From Hymenobacter properus (GTDB lineage Bacteria > Bacteroidota > Bacteroidia > Cytophagales > Hymenobacteraceae), in NCBI RefSeq assembly GCF_015694735.1, contig NZ_JADQDP010000001.1:186001-250000 (forward strand): a DNA stretch of 64,000 bases, read 5' to 3'. Positions 34,690-42,573 of this stretch are shown one piece after another. Numbering within the stretch: position 1 is the first letter of the stretch; each line of letters begins with the position of its first letter. The translations under genes and the position numbers were made by a program. The notes beneath the pieces were generated by a model, which was not told the origin of the DNA, made no database searches, and was given only the letters and a program-made list of their open reading frames with translations.

Positions 34690-34842
34690 CAGCGCGAAAG
34701 GTGTGGATGCAAAGGTGCAAAAACATTGGGCCCGTCCATCATGGCAGCCGCCGGACTCAGCCGATGCATACGCGCAATTGCCTGGTGGCGCTGCGGGCAT
34801 GGCTCCCGGTTGCATGCAAAAGCGGCCTGCTACCTTGCGCCC

Positions 34843-35754
34843 ATGTCTGATTTTCGCCTGCGGGTATTCCAGGCCGTGGCCCGGCACCTCAGTTTCACCA
34901 AAGCGGCCCAGGAGCTGTTCGTCACCCAGCCGGCCGTCACCAAGCACATCCACGAGCTGGAGCGCACCCACGGTCTGCGGCTGCTGGAGCGCCGCGGCAG
35001 CCGCGTGGCCCTCACCGAGGCCGGCCACCTGCTGCTTGCCCACGCCGAAACCGTAGCCGCTTCGGCCCAGCAGCTCTCCGACCAGTTGCAGGCCCTGCAC
35101 CACCCCGACGAAGCCGCCGGCCGCCTGCGCCTGGGCGCCAGCACCACCCTCAGCCAATACGTACTGCCCGGCCTGCTGCCCGCCTTCCAAGCCGCTCACC
35201 CCAAAGTGCAGCTCACCCTGCTCAATGCCAACTCGGAGCACATTGCCCAGGCCCTGCTGCGCGGCGACCTCGACCTGGGCATGGTGGAAGGCCGGTCCCG
35301 CTCTCGCGACCTGCACTACGAGCTATTGCTCCCCGACGAACTGGTGGCCGTGCGCCGCGCCACTGCCCACGGCCCCCTCCCCGCGCCGCTGCCCCTGGCA
35401 GAAGCGTTGGCCCACCCGTTGGTGCTGCGCGAGCGCGGCTCCGGCACGCTGGAAGTGCTGGAATACGCCCTGCGCGAGCTGAAAGTGAACCTGGGCAGCC
35501 TGCGCGTGGCCTTCTACTTCGACAACACTGAAGCCATCAAAGCCTACCTCGAGGCGGCACCCGAGGCCCTGGGCTTCGTCTCGCGCCGGGCGCTGGCCCG
35601 CGAGCTGGCGTCTGGCACCCTCGAAATCGTGCCCATCGAGGGCCTGCACCTCCCGCGCAACTTCGATGCGGTGTGGGCACAGGGGCAGCCCTTGCTGCGG
35701 GCGGCGCAGCGGTTCCTGTCGTTCGTGCAGGCCCATGCTAGTGCGGTAGGGTAG
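34843..35754 (+). CDS. LysR-family transcriptional regulator
   Basis: 303 residues from the ATG at 34843, which starts the conserved helix-turn-helix (FRLRVFQAVARHLSFTKAAQ, then FVTQPAVTKHIHELE). A much longer open frame begins at 33517, but it is antisense to the lactonase gene. The effector-binding domain spans about 90-300 (GRLRLGASTTLSQYVLPGLL, NTEAIKAYLEAAPEALGFVSR). The YeiH-type exporter gene lies 256 bp downstream across a repeat. LysR/YeiH neighbours are common, in line with a CysB/YeiE-like sulfur-linked regulator, which is inference. Confidence 0.92.
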   Translation: MSDFRLRVFQAVARHLSFTKAAQELFVTQPAVTKHIHELERTHGLRLLERRGSRVALTEAGHLLLAHAETVAASAQQLSDQLQALHHPDEAAGRLRLGASTTLSQYVLPGLLPAFQAAHPKVQLTLLNANSEHIAQALLRGDLDLGMVEGRSRSRDLHYELLLPDELVAVRRATAHGPLPAPLPLAEALAHPLVLRERGSGTLEVLEYALRELKVNLGSLRVAFYFDNTEAIKAYLEAAPEALGFVSRRALARELASGTLEIVPIEGLHLPRNFDAVWAQGQPLLRAAQRFLSFVQAHASAVG

Positions 35755-35792
35755 TTGGTATTTGGGGAATCTTTGGGAATCTAATAAGGGAC

Positions 35793-35890
35793 GTCATGCC
35801 GAGTGCAGCCGAGGCATCTCGCGTGCAGCAGTAATTTAATCGATTGAGTCACTAGTGCACGCGAGATGCCTCGGCTGCGCTCGGCATGAC
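35793..35890. repeat. Intergenic inverted repeat, family B
   Basis: 35-bp arms (GTCATGCCGAGTGCAGCCGA to CGCGTGCA, 35793-35827; complement at 35856-35890) with one mismatch, around a 28-nt AT-rich centre containing TTAATCGATTGA. Confidence 0.92.
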
Positions 35891-36009
35891 TGTACATGAG
35901 ATGTTCTATCAAGTATCTAGTATTACCATCGGTTATTTGGTATAACAATTCTGCATAACCTCAGGCTTTGGCCTGGCCGTACCTTTGAATAGGAATTATT
36001 ACGGCCCTT

Positions 36010-37065
36010 ATGCGTCCAGCCACCACTACCCCCGCACCAACTACCCAGCCTACTCACGTCGCATTCGAAGCCCCGGCTACGGCCGCTGGCCCAGCCGGCT
36101 TTTGGCGGGGTCTGCACACGCCGCGCCGGGCGTTCGGACGCGAATTCCGGCTGAGCCAGGTGGTGTTTGCCCTGGTGCTAGCGTTTTGCCTCACGCCCTG
36201 GGCGTCGCCACCGCTTGCGTTGGCCCTGGGCTTGGCGCTGGCCCAAACGGTGGGCAATCCGTTCGGCGCCCAAACCAAGCGCCTCACGCCCAAGCTGCTG
36301 CAATACTCGGTTATTGGGCTGGGCTTCGGCATGAACGCGCACGCGGCGCTGCAGGCCGGCCGGGAGGGTATTTTGTTCACGGTGGCCTCACTGCTGGGCA
36401 CGCTGGTGCTGGGCTACGCGGTGGGCAAGTGGCTGGGATTGGGGCGCAACCTGGTGCACCTCATTTCGTGCGGCACCGCCATCTGCGGGGGCTCGGCCAT
36501 TGCGGCCGTGGGACCCGTGCTGCGCGCCCGCGACGAAGAAATGTCGGTGGCGCTGGGCACGGTGTTCGTGCTCAACGCCCTGGCCCTGTTTGCCTTCCCG
36601 CCCATCGGCCACGCCCTGGCCCTCAGCCAAAACCAGTTCGGCCTGTGGTGCGCCATTGCCATCCACGACACCAGCTCGGTGGTGGGCGCCGGGGCCGCCT
36701 ACGGCACGCAGGCCCTGCAAGTGGCCACCACTGTGAAGCTGGCCCGCGCCCTTTGGATTATCCCGGTGTCGCTGGGCACGGCTCTGGCGTTCAAGCAGCC
36801 GGGCGTGAAGGTGAAAATTCCTTATTTCATCCTGGGCTTCATAGCAGCCATGCTGCTCAATGCCTTTGTGCCCGCCATCCGGCCCCTGGCCCCGCTGATG
36901 ACGCACCTGGCCAAAATCGGCCTCACGGTCACGCTCTTTTTCATCGGCGCCGGCCTCTCGATGGCGGCGTTGCGGGCCGTGGGCGCGCGGCCGTTTGTGT
37001 TGGGCGTGGTGCTGTGGGTGGTTATCTCGGTGGGCTCGCTCTATGTGATTATGCATAGCGCGTAG
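36010..37065 (+). CDS. YeiH-family putative sulfate exporter
   Basis: 351 residues, about ten membrane helices, UPF0324/YeiH type. Conserved segments: LTPKLLQYSVIGLGFGMNAH, HLISCGTAICGGSAIAAVGP, CAIAIHDTSSVVGAGAAYG and a C-terminal GLTVTLFFIGAGLSM. Inner-membrane protein; export of sulfate or sulfite is the usual annotation, with weak experimental support. The N-terminal 45 residues are Pro/Thr/Ala-rich and cytoplasmic. The LysR regulator upstream on the same strand may control it. A terminator follows at 37233. Confidence 0.9.
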   Translation: MRPATTTPAPTTQPTHVAFEAPATAAGPAGFWRGLHTPRRAFGREFRLSQVVFALVLAFCLTPWASPPLALALGLALAQTVGNPFGAQTKRLTPKLLQYSVIGLGFGMNAHAALQAGREGILFTVASLLGTLVLGYAVGKWLGLGRNLVHLISCGTAICGGSAIAAVGPVLRARDEEMSVALGTVFVLNALALFAFPPIGHALALSQNQFGLWCAIAIHDTSSVVGAGAAYGTQALQVATTVKLARALWIIPVSLGTALAFKQPGVKVKIPYFILGFIAAMLLNAFVPAIRPLAPLMTHLAKIGLTVTLFFIGAGLSMAALRAVGARPFVLGVVLWVVISVGSLYVIMHSA

Positions 37066-37232
37066 GTGCCATTGCATGACCGTAAAACATCCTGCGCAAC
37101 GCAAACAGCTCCGCTAGCGAAAAAAGCAGAAACACTACGACAGTTGGTAAAGACACCAGCCGACGCCGACATCCCCGACGCCAAGAAGGTAAAGAAGATT
37201 CGTCTCCTGCGAACCTACTGCCCAGTGAACGA

Positions 37233-37260
37233 AAAAGCCCCGGCGTAAGTCGGGGCTTTT
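37233..37260 (+). terminator. Rho-independent terminator
   Basis: 10-bp perfect stem (AAAAGCCCCG / CGGGGCTTTT) with an 8-nt loop followed by TGTTTTATTT. It lies about 170 bp after the exporter gene and before the gene at 37307. Confidence 0.85.
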
Positions 37261-37306
37261 TGTTTTATTTGTTGGCTTCCCCAACATCTTATTAACTACC
37301 TATCTT

Positions 37307-37867
37307 ATGGGCCTAGACATTAACTTGAGTACAGATAACCAAGCTATTCAGGAGGCGGAGGCAACCGATGAGGACCTGTTTTATCAGCACAGCCTCAGCC
37401 GGACGTTTTGCAATCTGATTGGCCGCCAGGATATGGATGACCCGGAGCTCAACCAGATTGGCCGACTGACGGGGATAGATATCAGCCCGTTTTATGAAAT
37501 GACTGCCTACCCCAGTGAGGAACACTTGGAATTTAAACTGAGAATCGCGGAAGACGAAGCGGAAAGGCAAAGCATCTTGGAGGAAGCCGCGGAAGATAAA
37601 GCCCGGGCAGCGGGCAACCTGGACCGAGTACTTGCGACGGTAGAGGGTTTGCTCAACCGACTCGCCCCCGTCGATAATCTGCCCAGCTTGCTCAAAAATG
37701 AAGGCTTTACGTCCGGCGACTATGAACCCTATTTCGGCAATTTTCTGACTGATACCGGCGATGGTTACATCGGTAACAACTTCGGCCAGGACCTTCGCAA
37801 CCTCAAACGCCACCTGAATTACATCAAAGCAGCGGGTGGTACGACCGTGTTCTTTGAATTCGGTTGA
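37307..37867 (+). CDS. Hypothetical protein, acidic, soluble
   Basis: 186 residues, no signal peptide or membrane helix. N-terminal MGLDINLSTDNQAIQEAEAT is followed by a Phe/Tyr-rich part (LFYQHSLSRTFCNLIGR), a charged helix near 75-105 (EDEAERQSILEEAAEDKARA) and a C-terminal block (RNLKRHLNYIKAAGGTTVFF). No family is recognised. Base composition is clearly less GC-rich than its neighbours, and it sits next to a tRNA gene, so acquisition by transfer is possible. A DIN-like start and acidity also occur in immunity proteins, but there is no toxin gene beside it. Confidence 0.7.
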   Translation: MGLDINLSTDNQAIQEAEATDEDLFYQHSLSRTFCNLIGRQDMDDPELNQIGRLTGIDISPFYEMTAYPSEEHLEFKLRIAEDEAERQSILEEAAEDKARAAGNLDRVLATVEGLLNRLAPVDNLPSLLKNEGFTSGDYEPYFGNFLTDTGDGYIGNNFGQDLRNLKRHLNYIKAAGGTTVFFEFG

Positions 37868-38178
37868 GTTACAACAGATGGGCAACCGCATGGCCCGATG
37901 CAACACGTCGCAGTTGCTACTTTTTTGGACAAGCGGTATAAACAGGACTTGGGGTGTAAGGTCAGACTCCCCAAGTCCTGGAAGGGTTGAGTATGCTCAA
38001 CCCCAGTTAAGGTTGGATAGAGATAGAAAGTACGCGACAGAAATTCATTAGTAAGTCTAGGTATTAGCGCTGGTAAATCCTGATTGGCCTGAACGCAAAA
38101 AAGCCTCAAAAACTGCATCTGCGAACAGATTTACAGCTTTTGAGGCTTGATTGGTGGGTGGTCGTTAAACCGTCCTAG
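37868..38178. other. Gene-free interval with two tandem perfect hairpins
   Basis: 311 bp without a credible gene between the hypothetical gene and tRNA-Leu. It contains an 11-bp perfect hairpin (AGGACTTGGGG / CCCCAAGTCCT, 37944-37979) and, 4 nt later, an 8-bp hairpin GGGTTGAG-TATG-CTCAACCC (37984-38003). Neither is followed by a T run, so they are not ordinary terminators. The tRNA terminator occupies 38101-38148. Confidence 0.6.
38101..38148 (-). terminator. Terminator of tRNA-Leu transcript
   Basis: 11-bp stem (AAGCCTCAAAA / TTTTGAGGCTT) enclosing a smaller ATCTG/CAGAT hairpin, followed on the minus strand by a T6 run. It lies 31 bp after the tRNA 3' end. Confidence 0.8.
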
Positions 38179-38260
38179 TACCCGGAGCCGGAGTCGAACC
38201 GGCACACCTTGCGGTATTGGTGTTTGAGACCAACGCGTCTACCGGTTCCGCCATCCGGGC
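38179..38260 (-). tRNA. tRNA-Leu (anticodon CAA)
   Basis: The 82-nt minus-strand sequence begins GCCCGGATGGCGGAACCGGT. The acceptor stem GCCCGGA pairs with TCCGGGT. The anticodon stem TTGGT/ACCAA encloses the loop CTCAAAC, so the anticodon is CAA, reading UUG. A long class II variable arm (TACCGCAAGGTGT) and the T-loop GGTTCGACTCC fit leucine. Discriminator A73; CCA is not encoded. Confidence 0.95.
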
Positions 38261-38297
38261 AGGATGAACTTTTCAGAACAATGCCGCTCTGCCGGTA

Positions 38298-38843
38298 TCA
38301 GGAGCGGGCTGCAAAGGTAGCGACTTGCTGCTGGATGCGCAACAGATACCGCTTTTTTAGGTAGTAGGTGCGGATTTGCTGGAGCGCCGCCGGGCGATGG
38401 TCGGCCGGGAGCTGCTCATACCCAGCTAGAACCGGCTCGATGCCGGCGTCGAGCGTTTCGGAAATAGCCGTGGCTTCGGCGGCTACTTTGGCTTGGGCAG
38501 CCGGGTCGGGCTCCATTTCCAGCTCCATCAGCTGCTCGTTGAGGTCCATCATGTCCATCAGGAAGTCAGGCGGGAGCTGCTCCTGCTTGCCTTCTTCGAG
38601 CAGGCCGTGCTGGCGCAGCAGGTAGGCCATGCGCTGGTCGGCGTCGGCCAAGGTGCGGTAGGCATCGGTGTTGAGGGTGGCCTGCCGCAGCATCTCGGCC
38701 TGGTTTTCGGGCGAGGAGGTGGCGTGGAAATCGGGGTGGGTTTCGCGGCTCTTGGCGTAGTAGAGGCGCTTGAGGGCGGCCTCGTCGGGACGGAAAGACT
38801 CGGGCAGGCCGTAGAAGGCGAAGTAGTCGGGCGTTTCGGGCAT
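38298..38843 (-). CDS. hscB: Fe-S cluster co-chaperone HscB
   Basis: 181 residues from the ATG at 38843; an earlier in-frame start would add residues before the J domain. The J-domain signature HPD is at 36-38 (RETHPDFH), preceded by FGLPESF-like DYFAFYGLPESF. The C-terminal three-helix part includes LPPDFLMDMMDLNEQL, the region that binds the scaffold IscU. Cytoplasmic partner of the Hsp70 HscA in iron-sulfur cluster transfer. hscA and iscU are not in the window, so the gene is unlinked from its usual neighbours. Confidence 0.9.
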   Translation of the reverse strand: MPETPDYFAFYGLPESFRPDEAALKRLYYAKSRETHPDFHATSSPENQAEMLRQATLNTDAYRTLADADQRMAYLLRQHGLLEEGKQEQLPPDFLMDMMDLNEQLMELEMEPDPAAQAKVAAEATAISETLDAGIEPVLAGYEQLPADHRPAALQQIRTYYLKKRYLLRIQQQVATFAARS

Positions 38844-38996
38844 GGGTCGAAGGTAGGGGGCGCTGGAGCACCGGGGCTTTATTACCAGCAAAGCGGCCTC
38901 AGGGTTTGAACGACCCACTTGATGCGCCGGTCGGTGTTTGCAGTCGCCGCTAGCGCTACAGCTTGCCAAGGCGCTTGCTATTTAGAGCAGCGGGCC

Positions 38997-39293
38997 TCAC
39001 TCAACCATGTCGGCCGAATAGGAGGAGAAAGCCACCGCCGGCGCCGCAAACAGCTTTTTGGTAGCCGGCCACACCTCACCAAAGAGCGACGATTTGCGGT
39101 AGCCGTTGAGCGCGGCTTCGTCGTCCCAGCGGCTGTGGGTGCAGTAGATGTTGGGATTTTCGGCGTCCTGCCACAGCTCCAGATGCCGGCAGCCGGGCTG
39201 CTGCCGGATGCGGCGCTTGGTGGCGTGGAAAAGCGCGAGAAAGGCCGGCACGTGTTCCGGCGCAAACGTCATGCGAACAATGCGAATCAGCAT
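38997..39293 (-). CDS. Antibiotic biosynthesis monooxygenase-fold (ABM) protein
   Basis: 98 residues from the ATG at 39293. A single ferredoxin-like ABM domain: MLIRIVRMTFAPEHVPAFLA, IRQQPGCRHLELWQDAENP and SRWDDEAALNGYRKSSLFGEVW. Family members are small dimeric cytoplasmic proteins, ranging from heme-degrading monooxygenases to quinol-type oxygenases; the WDD-x-AALxxYR block is the best-conserved part. Substrate unknown. Stands alone 153 bp upstream of hscB on the same strand. Confidence 0.85.
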   Translation of the reverse strand: MLIRIVRMTFAPEHVPAFLALFHATKRRIRQQPGCRHLELWQDAENPNIYCTHSRWDDEAALNGYRKSSLFGEVWPATKKLFAAPAVAFSSYSADMVE

Positions 39294-39710
39294 TGAAAGA
39301 AGTGGTTGTAAAGGTTCGAACGTTGAAGAGCGCAAAGATGCAGCTCTACAAAGGTCGGAGGCTTCTCCTTTGCCGCTCTTCGCACCACGCGCTTATGGTG
39401 GTTTGGGCGACCAGAAAACGATGGAACAAATCCAGCCGCCTCCGTACCGCCAGAGCGTAACGGTTTAAAACTCTAGAATAGAACAGCAGGGTGGGAGCAA
39501 CCAGGAACTAATAAAATCCTGCCCACGGCCGGGGAATTTAAAAAAGGCTGTTGCTGCCCCGTTTCAAAGGTTTGCGGAAAGCAAAAGCCGTCTGTTTTAA
39601 AGGGCGCAAGTGCGCTAAATCACAGTTCTCCAACCAACTATTGGCAAGGGCGGCCGTAAAGCCAAGCGAAGCCTATTCTTTCCAAGTTCCACATTCATTT
39701 TCACTTTATC
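39294..39710. other. Gene-free interval of 417 bp
   Basis: No reading frame here has a plausible start and composition. The interval separates divergently transcribed genes and should hold promoters for the ABM gene and for the lipoprotein gene at 39711. I see no strong hairpin, repeat or tRNA in it. Confidence 0.5.
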
Positions 39711-39932
39711 ATGAAATCCTCCCTCTTTCGCCGCATTGCTTTTGCCTGCGTCCTGACCCCGACCCTGACCGGTGGCCTGCTGCTGAGCAGCTGCAACAGC
39801 GAACCCAAAGCCACCGAAGCCGACAAAACCGCCACCGTCGTGTCGAGCGATACCAATGCCGCTTCCGATAGCACCGCTACCACCGCTACCGCTACTGATG
39901 CCGGTATGGCTTCCGACTCGGCAGCTAAGTAG
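39711..39932 (+). CDS. Small lipoprotein, low-complexity
   Basis: 73 residues. Basic N-terminus, hydrophobic run and lipobox GGLLLSSC with Cys28. The mature 46 residues are Thr/Ser/Ala/Asp-rich (TNAASDSTATTATATDAGMA), without a fold I can name. The first 28 residues closely resemble those of the hydrolase lipoprotein at 40188, including an identical GGLLLSSC at the same position and a similar Thr/Ala-rich start after it. Outer- or inner-membrane anchoring is expected. A terminator follows. Confidence 0.72.
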   Translation: MKSSLFRRIAFACVLTPTLTGGLLLSSCNSEPKATEADKTATVVSSDTNAASDSTATTATATDAGMASDSAAK

Positions 39933-39965
39933 TAAGCGGCGCGCCGGTCTGGCCGGCCCGCATGT

Positions 39966-40009
39966 AAAGTCCCCGCTCCATCATGAAAGGTGATGGTAGC
40001 GGGGATTTT
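39966..40009 (+). terminator. Rho-independent terminator
   Basis: Outer stem TCCCCGCT / AGCGGGGA and inner stem CCATCA / TGATGG, 7-nt loop and TTTT, 37 bp after the small lipoprotein gene. Confidence 0.8.
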
Positions 40010-40187
40010 CGATTTGGGGCAAATGATTTTAGGCGCTTCGGAAAAAGAAAATTTATAGCAGTATAAGTCCAAGCGCAGCAGCTGCCGCGTAATCATGTGA
40101 AAAACCAAGCGCCGCGAACTCTATGCTCGACAGTGCGTAAAGCGGCTCCACCAATTCATCTTTCACACCGCACGTTCTCCCATTTTC

Positions 40188-41360
40188 ATGAAAAACCTCC
40201 TTTCTCGTTCGCTTTCAATGGCGGTGCTGGTAGCCCCGGCCCTGGCCGGTGGCCTGCTGCTCAGCAGCTGCGGCGGCAACTCCACTACCACCGAAACCAC
40301 CACTACCACCGGCGCCACGGCTGACAGCGCTGGCACGGCCGCCAAACCCGACAGCGCCGGCATGGCCAGCACGCCCGGCGAGGTGAAGCCCACTATGGCC
40401 AAGCCCGCTTGGGGCCCTAACATCAAGCCCGAGATGCAGGCCGTAATTGAGCAGCTCATGAGCTTCAAAAACAAGCCTTTGCCCGAGCTCACTGCCGCCC
40501 AGGCTCGCAAGCAGCCCAGCGCCGCTGATGCCGCCATGAAACAGATGCGTGTGAGCGGCATCCCCGCGCCGCCCCTGAACTGCGACACCGTGACCAAAGC
40601 CCTGATGCCTGGCGTGCACGCCCGCATCTACACGCCCAAAGGCGGTGCCGGCCCGTTCCCCGTCATCGTGTATTACCACGGCGGCGGCTGGGTTATTGCC
40701 ACCAACGACACCTACGCGGCCTCGGCGCAGGCCCTGTGCGAGCAGGTGGGCGCCGTGGTGGTTTCGGTGGAGTATCGCAAAGGCCCGGAGCATAAATTCC
40801 CCACGGCCCACGACGACGCCTTTGCTGCTTACCAGTATGTGCTGAAAAACGCCGCCAGCATGAAAGGCGACCCCAACAAAGTGGCTGTGGTGGGCGAAAG
40901 CGCCGGCGGCAATCTGGCTTGCAACGTGAGCATTATGGCCCGCGACAAGAAAGTGGCCCTGCCCAAGTACCAGGTGCTGGTGTATCCCATCGCCGGCTCC
41001 GACACCAACACGCCGTCGTACCAGGCCAACACCGAAACGCTGCCCCTCAACAAGGGTGGCATGGAGTGGTTCTTCAAGAACTACCAGCGCACCCCGGCCG
41101 ACCTGAAAGACCCGCGCATCAACCTCGTGGCCGCCAACCTGAAAGGCCTGGAACCCACCACCATCATCGGCGCCGACTATGACCCGCTGAAAAGCGAAGG
41201 CAAAACCCTGGCCGACAAGCTCACCGCCGCCGGTGTCAAAACCAACTACAAACTCTACGACGGCACCACGCACGAATTCTTCGGCATGGCCGCCGTGGTA
41301 CCCGAAGCTAAAGACGCCCAGGGAGCAGCCGTCAGCGACCTGAAAGGCGCGCTGAAGTAG
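40188..41360 (+). CDS. Lipoprotein alpha/beta hydrolase (HSL-type esterase)
   Basis: 390 residues. Lipobox GGLLLSSC with Cys28, then a Thr/Ala/Ser-rich linker to about residue 70. The hydrolase domain has the hormone-sensitive-lipase oxyanion motif HGGGW (164-168), nucleophile GESAGG (Ser238), Asp332 in GADYDPL and His362 in GTTHEFFG, so the triad is complete. Probably an exported, membrane-anchored esterase or lipase acting in the periplasm or at the cell surface; substrate unknown. Its lipoprotein leader is shared with the gene at 39711, suggesting local duplication. It is followed by a large inverted repeat. Confidence 0.9.
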   Translation: MKNLLSRSLSMAVLVAPALAGGLLLSSCGGNSTTTETTTTTGATADSAGTAAKPDSAGMASTPGEVKPTMAKPAWGPNIKPEMQAVIEQLMSFKNKPLPELTAAQARKQPSAADAAMKQMRVSGIPAPPLNCDTVTKALMPGVHARIYTPKGGAGPFPVIVYYHGGGWVIATNDTYAASAQALCEQVGAVVVSVEYRKGPEHKFPTAHDDAFAAYQYVLKNAASMKGDPNKVAVVGESAGGNLACNVSIMARDKKVALPKYQVLVYPIAGSDTNTPSYQANTETLPLNKGGMEWFFKNYQRTPADLKDPRINLVAANLKGLEPTTIIGADYDPLKSEGKTLADKLTAAGVKTNYKLYDGTTHEFFGMAAVVPEAKDAQGAAVSDLKGALK

Positions 41361-41394
41361 GGTAGAGGCCCGACTGTCATTGCGAAGACTCGTC

Positions 41395-41660
41395 TGTCAT
41401 TGCGAGGGCAACGCAGTGGCCCGCGGCAATCCGTCCTCTCAGCCCGACTAGCCCTAAGTTGTGACAAGCCCTTATAAAGGCAAAAAGCCCCGGTACAGTA
41501 ATGTATCGGGGCTTTTTCTATAAAATTCACCAGGTTCCCCTCTTTTATGAACCGGGGCTAGGGGAAGGTTTGGCACCATCAAGGCCATATCACAACTTAG
41601 GGCTGGTCGCGGCTGTGAGGACGGATTGCCGCGGGCCACTGCGTTGCCCTCGCAATGACA
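41395..41660. repeat. Large inverted repeat, family C, 70-bp arms
   Basis: Left arm 41395-41464 (TGTCATTGCGAGGGCAACGC ... GTTGTGA) and right arm 41590-41660, nearly complementary over the full length with only a few differences. The 125-bp centre carries a terminator hairpin. This is the only family C element in the window; another partial TGTCATTGCGA lies just left, at 41376. It fills the gap between the hydrolase gene and the next gene on the minus strand. Confidence 0.88.
41482..41517 (+). terminator. Rho-independent terminator inside the repeat
   Basis: Stem AAAAAGCCCCG / CGGGGCTTTTT, extended by GTAC/GTAT, with T5 on each side, so it can act in both directions. It serves the hydrolase gene 120 bp upstream. 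Confidence 0.8.
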
Positions 41661-41675
41661 AAAGGCGCCGGTTAC

Positions 41676-42446
41676 TTACTCCACCGGAAACCGCACGTCC
41701 ACCTGCGAGTCGAAATGCAGGCCCAGCAGTTCCGAGGCGTTGCCCTGGCAAATGCCCAGACACAAGCACTCCTGGCTGTTGAACATGGCGACGGCTTCGC
41801 CGGGAGGGGCGGCCGAAAAGTGCGGGTGCACCTCGCGCACCACGTCGCGCCCGAAGTGCACGGCAAATTTGCGGCCGTGGCCCACGGCCTCAACAGCTGT
41901 GCGCGAGATGTTGGTAATCAGGTTGCCGTAGTGGTCCACGTGCGCCACGTGGCCGGTGATGCGGTGGTCTTGGATGCGCAGCTGCCGGTTGTTGAGGCGG
42001 TGAAAATCCTGCACCACGGGGCCCAGCGAAGTCAGTGGCTCGCCCTGGGCCAGGGCCACGGCGGCGGGCAGCAGCACGTCGCGGGTAGGAGAGGCCGTCA
42101 CGACGGCCGGCAACGCCACCAGTTCCTCGGGGGCGCCGTTGGTGAGCAGGGCCAGAATGCCGTTGTCGCCGGCCAGGAAGTAGTGGCCCTCGTGGCGCAC
42201 GGCCTGCCAGCCCGGCTCGGGCCCGGCGCCGTGGTCGTCGACGCCCACGACGTGCACCGTGCCGGCCGGGAAGTCCCGAAACACGGCTTGGAGAACGTGA
42301 ACGGCGTGCGCGATGTTAAAGGGTTCGACGCCGTGGCTGATGTCGACGACCGGAACCGCCGGGGCCAGATGCAGCAGCCGCGCTTTCAGCGCCGCCACGT
42401 AGTGGTCGCGGTAGCCAAAATCGGTCAGCAATGTAATCAAGCCCAT
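41676..42446 (-). CDS. S-adenosylmethionine hydrolase (DUF62) family protein
   Basis: 256 residues from the ATG at 42446, which begins the conserved MGLITLLTDFGYRDHYVAALK. Other family motifs: DISHGVEPFNIAHAVHVL, VVGVDDHGAG, FLAGDNGILALL and the C-terminal HVDHYGNLITNI. Family members split SAM into adenosine and methionine using water or hydroxide; halogenase relatives have an extra loop not seen here. Cytoplasmic. The physiological role is unclear. It diverges from phoH across about 130 bp. Confidence 0.9.
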   Translation of the reverse strand: MGLITLLTDFGYRDHYVAALKARLLHLAPAVPVVDISHGVEPFNIAHAVHVLQAVFRDFPAGTVHVVGVDDHGAGPEPGWQAVRHEGHYFLAGDNGILALLTNGAPEELVALPAVVTASPTRDVLLPAAVALAQGEPLTSLGPVVQDFHRLNNRQLRIQDHRITGHVAHVDHYGNLITNISRTAVEAVGHGRKFAVHFGRDVVREVHPHFSAAPPGEAVAMFNSQECLCLGICQGNASELLGLHFDSQVDVRFPVE

Positions 42447-42573
42447 GCCTGCGTTCGGTTGTTTTTCGTAGTATTGTCGGGCCGCCCAAACCGGGGCAAA
42501 AGTAGCCGGTTTGGGTTGAAAGGCCGGTTTCTTTTTTGCTCGCTCCTTCCCATTCTTTTCCCACTCCTCGCCC

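Noticed and set aside
33517..35754. A 745-codon open frame ending in a LysR-type protein, as a possible fusion
   Set aside because: The first 442 codons are antisense to the lactonase gene and show low-complexity shadow composition; the LysR helix-turn-helix starts right after the ATG at 34843.
37066..37248. 60-codon frame after the YeiH gene
   Set aside because: It needs a GTG start directly abutting the YeiH stop, has no recognisable fold, and its last codons fall inside the terminator at 37233. A real small protein cannot be excluded, but the evidence is too thin.
37307..38260. A tRNA-integrated island between the orphan gene and tRNA-Leu
   Set aside because: The gene is AT-richer and beside the tRNA, but no duplicated tRNA 3' end and no integrase are present, so integration cannot be supported.
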